From: CAVQCT01 sp964371785
GTDB taxonomy: Bacteria > Zixibacteria > MSB-5A5 > GN15 > FEB-12
Direction of reading: 5' to 3'
NCBI GenBank assembly: GCA_964371785.1
Contig: CAYJOL010000002.1
Coordinates: 310,001 to 374,000 of the forward strand
DNA length: 64,000 nt
A program made the position numbers and the translations under genes. Shown piece after piece: positions 45,393 to 53,400 of the stretch (position 1 is the stretch's first letter; every line of letters begins with the position of its first letter). The notes beneath the pieces were generated by a model that was given only the letters and a program-made list of their open reading frames with translations, was not told the DNA's origin and made no database searches.

Positions 45393-47570
45393 ATGCATTA
45401 CCGCAATAGCTCTGGCGTTCTGATTTGCGTCATCATGTGCATTGCCGTGGTGGCAGTAATGTCGAGCACACCTCAATTGGCAGCCAGCGAGCTGAATGTC
45501 AACTACTTGGGGAGCACACTCTGGGGTTCGATAAATGACGTGGTCGTCCAGGGTGAGTATTGCTACTGCGCCAATGGATACGGACTAACCATCTTGAACA
45601 CCGGTGACCTGACTAACACAGTGGCTGAACTCGATCTGATAGTTGGGGCCGAAGGCGCTCTCGGTATCGGCGTGGACCTCGATAACGCATACATTGCTTG
45701 CGGTGACAGCGGTCTGCAGGTTATCGATATTTCTAATCCATCCTCACCCTCCCACGTTAGCAGCTTCGCCACAATTGGACCGGCCAGGGCTGTCGCCATA
45801 GCAGGCGATCTTCTGATTATTGCGGAGGCGGACTCCGGAATTCAGATTGTCGACATCTCAACCCCTGACTCCCCCGCCAGCCTCTCTGTCCATGACACCA
45901 CATATTCCTATGATGTCGTGCAGGTCAGCGGGCAGTATGCATATGTCACCAGTTCCAGTCACAACAAAGTCTTCGTCTACGACATTTCAGCTCCCGGGTC
46001 TCCTGCAATTGTCGGCGTATATACCTCGCCTGAACTGGTTCAGGGGATCGCCGTGGACGGCAATACGCTATATGTCTCCGGCGCAGGGACTCTCTCCCTC
46101 GTTGACGTTACTGATCACGCCAATCCGACCTGGGTCAATGATTTTTATGCACCCTATACAGATGGGCGGGATATTGCGGTGATCGGCAATATCGCCTATC
46201 TGCTATTCGAGTACGAATTGATTACGGTTGATATCAGCACGCCGCTCTCGCTGAGTCAGCTGGACCAATGCTTCCTCACGAATCCATCCAATGCGCTGGC
46301 GGCGGCTGGGAACTACGTATTCGCCGGCAGCAGTTGGGGTGGCCTTCAGGCGTGGGACGTCACTGATCCTGGAAATATCGTTTCAGCTGGGGAGTTTCGG
46401 GTCGACGCCAAGACATATGATGTTGCCATGGGCGACGGTTACGCTTTTACGGCGAACTCGCTGGGTGGCATTCAGGTGATCGATATTTCCGACCCGTCAG
46501 CGCCAACTGTCGTGGCAACCATGAGCGATACGGTCTCGGCGTTTGGGATCACGCTGTCCGACACACTGGCCTTTGTCGCGACCATTGACTCGACTCTGCG
46601 GGTAGTCAGTATTGCCGATCCTCTGCATCCATCCACTCTGTCAGAATTGCCGCTTTCAACCAGGGCAACTTCATTTGTCGTGGTGGACAGCCTCGCCTAC
46701 ATCGGTCTTGGCAATAATGGAATGAGCATCTACTCGCTCGCTGATCCGGCGGCGCCCAGCTTTATCGGTTCGTACGACTCAGCCGCGGGCTACTTCGGTG
46801 ATATCGCGGTCAGTGGCGACTATGCTTATATAACAGGTCAATCTGTGGGGCTCATCATCCTGAATATCACCGATCCGTCCTCTCCCTGGCTGGCCGGGGA
46901 TTACGATACTCCGGGAATTACACGGTCGCTCCAGATTGTGGGCCACACCTTGTACCTGGCCGATGGCACAGAGGGCATGAAGGTTCTCGATATCATCGAT
47001 CCCGTGACGCCGGTACTCATCGGTTCCTACGATACGGATGGCATGATAATGAAAATACAGACAGTCGGCAGCTATGCATACCTGGCCGATTGGGATGGCG
47101 GCTTGGTCATTCTGAACATTGATGATCCTTCCAATCCAACCCTCGCGGGCGCCCTGGACACGTATGGTTACGCACGGAACCTGGCGTTCGAAAGCGGCCT
47201 TGTACTCATCGCCGACCATCTCGGTCTTGTCGTGGCTGATGTGCAGGCGATGCCGCTATCTGTCGATGATGACGAGGCCCCCAGCCTGCTCAACGGATTT
47301 GCTCTTGGTCAGAATTATCCTAATCCATTCAATCCCTCGACCACTATTGCGTATACTGTACCGCTACGCTCACACGTCACCATCGACGTGTACAATATCC
47401 TGGGACAGATTGTACAGACTTTAGTGGATGAGACGAAGAACGCGGGAAGTTACCTAATAGATTGGGATGGTCTTTCTGATGACGGTGCTGAAGCCAGTTC
47501 AGGGATTTACCTTTACCGGATACGCGCCGGTGAGTTCTCGACCACAAAGAAGATGCTCCTCCTGCGGTAG
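45393..47570 (+). CDS. Secreted LVIVD-repeat beta-propeller protein with C-terminal sorting domain
   Basis: 725 residues. Signal peptide VLICVIMCIAVVAVMSSTPQLAASE. About fourteen repeats of the LVIVD type follow, each with a variable strand, YAYVA or IAYL, GLxVIDISDPSxPxxVGSY; examples are YIACGDSGLQVIDISNPSSP and YAYLADWDGGLVILNIDDPSNP. They should build one or two beta-propellers. The last 85 residues (LGQNYPNPFNPSTTIAYTV ... DVYNILGQIVQTL ... GIYLYRIRAGEFSTTKKMLLLR) are the FlgD-like/Type IX-type sorting domain, so it should be secreted and attached to the surface. It is the sole cargo between repeats B and C. Role unknown. Confidence 0.92.
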   Translation: MHYRNSSGVLICVIMCIAVVAVMSSTPQLAASELNVNYLGSTLWGSINDVVVQGEYCYCANGYGLTILNTGDLTNTVAELDLIVGAEGALGIGVDLDNAYIACGDSGLQVIDISNPSSPSHVSSFATIGPARAVAIAGDLLIIAEADSGIQIVDISTPDSPASLSVHDTTYSYDVVQVSGQYAYVTSSSHNKVFVYDISAPGSPAIVGVYTSPELVQGIAVDGNTLYVSGAGTLSLVDVTDHANPTWVNDFYAPYTDGRDIAVIGNIAYLLFEYELITVDISTPLSLSQLDQCFLTNPSNALAAAGNYVFAGSSWGGLQAWDVTDPGNIVSAGEFRVDAKTYDVAMGDGYAFTANSLGGIQVIDISDPSAPTVVATMSDTVSAFGITLSDTLAFVATIDSTLRVVSIADPLHPSTLSELPLSTRATSFVVVDSLAYIGLGNNGMSIYSLADPAAPSFIGSYDSAAGYFGDIAVSGDYAYITGQSVGLIILNITDPSSPWLAGDYDTPGITRSLQIVGHTLYLADGTEGMKVLDIIDPVTPVLIGSYDTDGMIMKIQTVGSYAYLADWDGGLVILNIDDPSNPTLAGALDTYGYARNLAFESGLVLIADHLGLVVADVQAMPLSVDDDEAPSLLNGFALGQNYPNPFNPSTTIAYTVPLRSHVTIDVYNILGQIVQTLVDETKNAGSYLIDWDGLSDDGAEASSGIYLYRIRAGEFSTTKKMLLLR

Positions 47571-47651
47571 TGGCAACATGCCTTTTGCTCGATAGTTACA
47601 CTTGGAAGTGCGGTAGAAGATCGGTTTTCCGATATTATTCGTCACTGAATT

Positions 47652-47680
47652 GGGACGGGGACTCGGTTCCCGTCCCTTCG
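47652..47680 (+). terminator. Terminator-like hairpin after the LVIVD gene
   Basis: GGGACGGGGA (47652-47661) pairs with TCCCGTCCC (47668-47676) with one bulged G, followed by TTCGTC. The stem is strong but the T-run is short. Confidence 0.6.
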
Positions 47681-47712
47681 TCATCTGTGCTGAGTACAAC
47701 GTATCAAATTGC

Positions 47713-47789
47713 TGGAGGTGGGGCGAATCGAACCCCCGACGCGCGTTGTGGGACAAGGACTAACGGGTCATTGTGACCAAATTGTGACC
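47713..47789 (-). repeat. att-like repeat copy C
   Basis: Nearly full copy: TGGAGGTGGGGCGAATCGAA then CCCCCGA, GCGTTGTGGGACAAGGA, and a perfect doubled ATTGTGACC with a 2-base AA spacer at 47770-47789. On the minus strand the first part reads as a T-arm (GGGGGTTCGATTCGCCCC) and acceptor (ACCTCCA). Confidence 0.75.
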
Positions 47790-47929
47790 GTTTTCTAGTA
47801 CGAGCAATTTACTCGCAAAGGAGTACCATCACGGTATTTAACTCTATATTGTCAGGTGTAGCATGGATGCCTTAAGTCCATTACGGGAGTATTGCGTATT
47901 GAGTATTACCGGTTCTGCAAAATACGGAT

Positions 47930-48781
47930 GTGAATTTGTCCGACTCTAGAAATAAGCCTGGTCATGAGAGGGATGCCCGTAAGAAAGACTCATGGGAGTT
48001 AAGTGACCCGTATGAGTATTTCATGGGTCGATGGAGCCGTCTTGTGGCACGAGGATTCATAGATTGGCTGTCTCCGTCGTCGGGATGCCTCTGGCTGGAC
48101 ATTGGGTGTGGCTCAGGCGCGCTGAGCGAAGCTATCATTAACAATAGCAAACCCGCAAGAGTGACAGCGATCGACCAGTCTGTTGGCTTTGTACGGGAAG
48201 TTCAAAGACGACTGGGCGATCTCGTGCATTCCCGAACTGGAAATGCGCTCTCTTTACCAGTTCCTGATGCTTCCGTGCACTTTGCTGTTTCCGGTCTTGT
48301 TCTTAATTTCATTTCAGAGCCAATTAAGGCTCTCAGCGAAATGAAACGAGTAACTTTCCCCGGGGGAACCGTCGCCGTTTATGTCTGGGACTACACAAGT
48401 AAAATGGAATTCTTAAATAGATTCTGGGACGAGGCTGTCACACTCGATTCAAAGGCATCGACCTCACATGAAGGGAACCGGTTTCCAAATTCAACTGCTG
48501 AAGCATTGAGCGGGTTATTTGATTCCGCTGGTTTTCTGGATATCGAATCAGCCCCCATAGACATTGTAACACAATTCCGGGATTTTGATGACTATTGGAA
48601 GCCTTTTCTGGGCGGACAGGGACCAGCCCCCACGTATCTCATGTCCCTGGAAGAATCTGATAGGCAACTACTCCGAAATCGTCTTATGGAAAGCTTGCCT
48701 AAACAGAAAGACGGTTCGATTCGGCTTGAAGCTCGCGCATGGGCAGTCAAAGGCAAGCGAGCACGAGCAACTTCCGTGTGA
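47930..48781 (+). CDS. Class I SAM-dependent methyltransferase
   Basis: 283 residues; GTG at 47930 is the start given, without a strong ribosome site. Motif I LWLDIGCGSGALSEAI at 54-69, motif II-like AVYVWDYTSKMEF, and the opening SDPYEYFMGRWSRLVARGFIDWL place it in the methyltransferase-11/ubiE-like group. The family methylates small molecules; the specific substrate is not visible. No membrane segment. It is the first gene between repeats C and D and is followed by a RidA-like gene 151 bases later on the same strand. Confidence 0.88.
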   Translation: MNLSDSRNKPGHERDARKKDSWELSDPYEYFMGRWSRLVARGFIDWLSPSSGCLWLDIGCGSGALSEAIINNSKPARVTAIDQSVGFVREVQRRLGDLVHSRTGNALSLPVPDASVHFAVSGLVLNFISEPIKALSEMKRVTFPGGTVAVYVWDYTSKMEFLNRFWDEAVTLDSKASTSHEGNRFPNSTAEALSGLFDSAGFLDIESAPIDIVTQFRDFDDYWKPFLGGQGPAPTYLMSLEESDRQLLRNRLMESLPKQKDGSIRLEARAWAVKGKRARATSV

Positions 48782-48932
48782 TCCTGTTGTTAAGAACAAT
48801 TGGATAATCGGTTGTTAGTCTGTCGTTACGAGGAGTATGGAGCTGTAACTCGAACACTTAGAACGACGACTGACTCAAGTTATCCTCTGTGCCCGCTATT
48901 GAACCCAAGTGTAATAAATCACAGGAGTTAAC

Positions 48933-49325
48933 ATGACCCGAAAACTGGTCCCCAGCACAAGTCCGTATGCGCCAATAATAGGATTTTCGAGGGCCGTGCG
49001 CGTTGGAAACTTTATCGCAGTTGGTGGCACCGCTCCGATAGACGCGAACGGGAAGACGGTTGGCATTGACGATCCCGCAGCACAAACTCGCCAGTGTCTA
49101 CAGACGATCAAGGCGGCGCTTGAACAGGCCGGAGCCTCATTAGGCGACGTCGTTCGAACGCGCATGTTGCTCACTCGCGTCGAGGACTGGCCAGAGATAG
49201 CAACAGTACGCGGTGAGTATTTCAAAGACATTCGGCCCGTAGACACAGTTTTGCAGGTTAGTGGATTCATCAACAAGGAGTGGTTGATTGAGATTGAAGT
49301 TGACGCCGTAATCGATGAACGTTGA
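48933..49325 (+). CDS. RidA/YjgF-like protein, probably not an imine deaminase
   Basis: 130 residues, trimer-type RidA fold: SPYAPIIGFSRAVRVGNFIAVGGTAPID, GDVVRTRMLLTRVEDW, and LIEIEVDAVID. In classical RidA the substrate carboxylate is held by an Arg in the segment PARS before the last strand. Here the segment reads RPVDTVLQVSGF, with Asp where Arg is expected, so imine hydrolysis is doubtful. It may belong to one of the Rid subfamilies without that Arg. It shares the cassette with the methyltransferase. Confidence 0.88.
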   Translation: MTRKLVPSTSPYAPIIGFSRAVRVGNFIAVGGTAPIDANGKTVGIDDPAAQTRQCLQTIKAALEQAGASLGDVVRTRMLLTRVEDWPEIATVRGEYFKDIRPVDTVLQVSGFINKEWLIEIEVDAVIDER

Positions 49326-50482
49326 TGTGAATCAGCGCCATAATAGATATGGGATGCCCATTATAATGGAGGTGGGGGTCCGAATCCCCGATTCGAGTTG
49401 TGGAACAAGGAGTTACGTGGCATTGTGACGATATTGTGACCATCTTTGCCAGTCATTGCCCTTCAGTAGATATGTTCCGGAAGGAATTGCTCTCATTTCT
49501 ACTATTAGCTTCATCCGTGCGCTTGGTGCAAAAACGAATCAGAACTTCTGCCAACTACTTCTCTGAATCGAAATTCTCCCGGTGATCAGAGTCTCGCAGT
49601 TTTACCTCTATCAATTTGGAGTCGAAGTCACCAGACTCACTGCTTGACCTGCACTTTGAATCCATTCTCTACTTTCATTCGGGGAACCGAAATGCAATAA
49701 CTTTTGAACTGGACTGCGCTTGCGCGAAAGTCGAATATGCGTGTAGCATTCGAAGGCGCCAATTCAATTGCCTGCGGCTTTTCGATGCGTCTAAACGATC
49801 TTAATGCTATAGTCTTCGTACAGTATAGGGCCACGAGCAATGCCGTGTCGGAATGTGGCCCGACTCACATCTGCCCTGATGAGCAGCGAAACGCCGGCAC
49901 GGATGCAGTGCGTTGAACCAACGTATCGTGTTTCTGCTTGCGAAAATTGTCAAAATAACCCATCTTTCCTTTGTGCTCGGGGATCGACAGATTTCGATTC
50001 TCGCTTATATCACAACGCATGTGGCTTGTTCAATGGAGGGATCTCTTCGACACTTTCGCAAACACGAAGGAAATGGACGATTTCCTGCGATGCGGCATTA
50101 TTTACTGCAAAGTTGGAGATCCAGTCAGATAGACAAGCGGCGTAATAGTCCTCTTTGTGCAATATTTAACTTAACAGCGCATATGGTCGGGTTTACTGAA
50201 GAGCGACTTTTAGTAGGAATGACATGACCTTCCCCCGGATTAGTGGGCGAGTCGATAGGATAAGGTTATGTTCCTATCCTGAGGCGTTCAGATATCAAGT
50301 GGCATTGCTTGCAGGAGAATTGGAATCACTGGGGATATCAATAGTTACGAGTGTCTTCAGCTACGGCAGAAGAATTGCACGCTCGAGGAATTCCACAATT
50401 GACTTCATACAACCAATCAGTGGGGCGGTTGGCTGCCGCTACAAATTGAAACTTCTTGTTTTCGAATCGGAGGGTTACACTC
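49326..50482. other. Long region without a supported gene, with att-like repeat D
   Basis: About 1.15 kb. Repeat D is at 49367-49441 and a shared segment at 49852-49918. Overlapping open frames (49840-50145, 49913-50227, 50224-50547 plus) have no ribosome sites or family features, and I take them as chance or decay. GGAGGG precedes the next gene. Confidence 0.5.
49367..49441 (-). repeat. att-like repeat copy D
   Basis: TGGAGGTGGGGG then GAATCCCCGATTCGAGTTGTGG, ACAAGGAGTTACGTGGC and ATTGTGACGATATTGTGACC. The T-arm is disturbed by a 2-3 base change before GAATCC. The doubled 9-bp motif has one substitution. Confidence 0.75.
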
Positions 50483-53400
50483 ATGAAACAGTCTCTGTAT
50501 ATGTTGATCATTTTTGTCCTTGCCTCTACAGTCTCTTCGAACACTAACCAGAGCAATGCTTTCTTCTTGAACGACAACTTTTCGTCGTTTGATACTACGC
50601 GGTACATACTTTATCACAATGCTATTTATGATGCAGCAAATCAAAACGGTCGTTTGACCAGTCTATCGAGTAATCAACGTGGTCGAATATACCTTCGGCA
50701 GCCATTCTGGATGGACAATTTCAATGTCCAATTTGATTTCTATATGGGAGGTGGATCTGGTGGTGATGGTATGGTCTTCGCTTTCACTACGTCTCACAAT
50801 TACGCCGGCCAAGCGGGCGAGTGGTTGGATTTTGATGGAGCGACAGGCTATGGTATCGTCCTGAATACATTTCAGAATTCGGGTGATCCGTCCGAAGAAT
50901 GCATCGGGTTGGTACACAATGGCCCAAAGAATTATCTCGCCTATTGGGTCGCTCCAAACAATGCACTTGAGGGTGGAAATTGGCGAACAGTCAGAGTAAG
51001 CAACGAACTGGGACACATTCGAGTCTGGCTCGACGACACTATTCGAATTGATTATCAAATTGCCAATTACCAACCCTTCACCGGATACTTTGGCTTCACT
51101 GCATCATCGGGTTCTGCTACAAACTATCATCGAGTGGACAACCTCACAATAATGGAGGGAGCGCACCATGCGCCAGAGCTGGCATTTGCTCCAGGTGACG
51201 GGTTTATAGACGACGGCGTTTACCCTGACTCTGGTAGAACCTTGACGGAGTACGAGTTCCGTACGGTATATTCCGACGCCGACAATAATCCACCGATGAC
51301 GGGTTACCCGAAGGTAAACATCGACATCAACGGAGATGGCACGATCGATACGCTCACAGATATCACCGCTACCATGTGGCCGGTGGACGGCGATACCGCG
51401 TATTCCGACGGTCGTGAGTACTATTTCCGCACCTACCTCCCTGAAAGCGCTACAATTCAATACTCATTCGAGGCAAAAGACGCTAATGGTCTGGACGCAG
51501 AATCAGATCCGGGTCCGCTCGGCTGGAACACCGGCCCTCTTGTCTCAAATGATCTGGTCGATCTCGAAATTCATGCGTCAGATATTACGTTCTCCAACCC
51601 ACATCCCGATCCATACGATCCTGTCACGGTTTACGCCTCTGTCATGAACAATTCTCCCGGTCCTCTTACGGATGTTCTAGCGTATCTATATATTGGTAAC
51701 GAACTTGTGGATTCGGCTGTAGTCGAAACTGTCAGCCCTGGTTATTCGCCCAATCTCTTTCAATTCACCTACGCATTTCCGGGTGATGATTTCTATTCGA
51801 TCCGTGTGGTCATTGACCCGCTGAATACCACCGGTGGTTACAATTCCCTCAATAACGGCGCCGCTCGCGGGCTTGTGGTGGGTAATTACGTATTCTCCGG
51901 AGGAATTGATCTTAACCTGTCAGTACCGGAAACGGCAGTATGTGGCCAGGCTACCCCTTTCCAATTCGAAGCCCACTACTACGGTCTCGGTTTTGTTGAC
52001 AGCCTGCCAGTCGCTGGCGCAACTGTGACTTTCCGGGTAGTGGAAACTGGTGGATCCGCGAAAACGACCTACTCAAACGATTATGGTCTGGGAGGAGATA
52101 GGTTCATTGCGCCTCAGGACACAGGTCATTATACTCTCGAAGTAACGCTTACAGATTACACACTTAGTCGCACCGAGCGTGCCTACTTCGCTGTCACGTG
52201 CCCTTGTCATGACGATAAATTCTCCGTTACCAATTTAAATATCAATCTCTGCGGCGCCGACAAGACCAATCAGCCATTCCGTTCCAGTAGTCAGATCTGC
52301 CTGAACGCCACCATAAACAATTTCGACAACAATAACAGCTACTCGAACGTTGGTTGGGCAGCGTACTTGGATGGAACGGTAATTGGTGGGGTACATTACA
52401 TTCCTACGCTCGCACCTGGAACCAGCGTGAGCCTGACGGGGATTTCACTTCCTGGGTCCTTTGCGATTGGCTTACATACCGTATCACTACGGGTAGATCC
52501 ATTTAACACAGAAGTTGATTGCCGTCCCTATAATAATTCAGCGAGCGATGTCTTTCGAGTATGGCCCGACAGTGAGTTGGTAGCCACGGGAGCGTCAGTC
52601 TCTCCGTCACATCCAACGGTGTACGATAATCTCACACTTCGACTCACTGCGGCAAATACCGGATACTTTGACCTTGGTCCAGTCGAGGCGAATTTTGTAA
52701 GCGTGAGTAATGACAGTATGCTCGGCTCGGCTACGGTCAGTTCCATTACTGCCCGAGGCGGTGAGTACACTTTCTCGTTGACCGTTCCTCACTTGCCGCA
52801 AGGCACTTACACCGTACGCATGACCATCGACCCAAACCATGCTATAACCGAGTACGAGGAGACCAATAATGTCCGGACAATTACCTTCTCCGTTGACAGT
52901 CTTTTCCCGAACTTCCAGGTTGTGCCATCTCAGTTTGGACTTGATAATCCCGATCAAACGACACCCGGTTCGAACAGTCTCTATGCGGTTGTAAGTAACA
53001 CCGGCAGTGAAGATGCCTCTGGGGTAGTAGTTCGGTTCTACGAGGGCGATATACCTGTCGGCTCTGATCAAGTGGTCGATCTTCCCGCTGGAACAGGCAA
53101 AACGGCAAGAGTCGATTACTACGTAGACCTGAATTGCCACAAGCTAAGTGTGCGTGTCGATCCCGACAATGCATTCCTGGAGCAAAATGAACAGGATAAT
53201 TACGTCTCAGGCACAGTTCCTTACGAGGTCGTGGTCGACCATCTACCTCTGTGTCCGGGCATTTTGGTGCCACTACCGATGTTCTCTGCCTGCGAGGTTC
53301 ACGTACCTGAAGGTGCTCAGGCTCCACTGACGGTTTGGACACGTATCCGTAATACTGGTCTGCTATCAACTCCTTCGTTTACTCCTATGTTGACCGATAA

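Larger units (their letters stand above)
47571..47929. other. Intergenic region with terminator and att-like repeat C
   Basis: About 360 bases holding a terminator-like hairpin and repeat C. Nothing else is supported. Confidence 0.5.

Noticed and set aside
47713..47760. Complete tRNA or tmRNA gene on the minus strand
   Set aside because: Only the T-arm and acceptor side are present; no anticodon arm, tag ORF or 5' acceptor half is found around it. It fits an att remnant.
49840..50547. Three overlapping plus-strand ORFs upstream of the giant gene
   Set aside because: No ribosome sites, no family features and frame overlaps with each other; codon use looks random.
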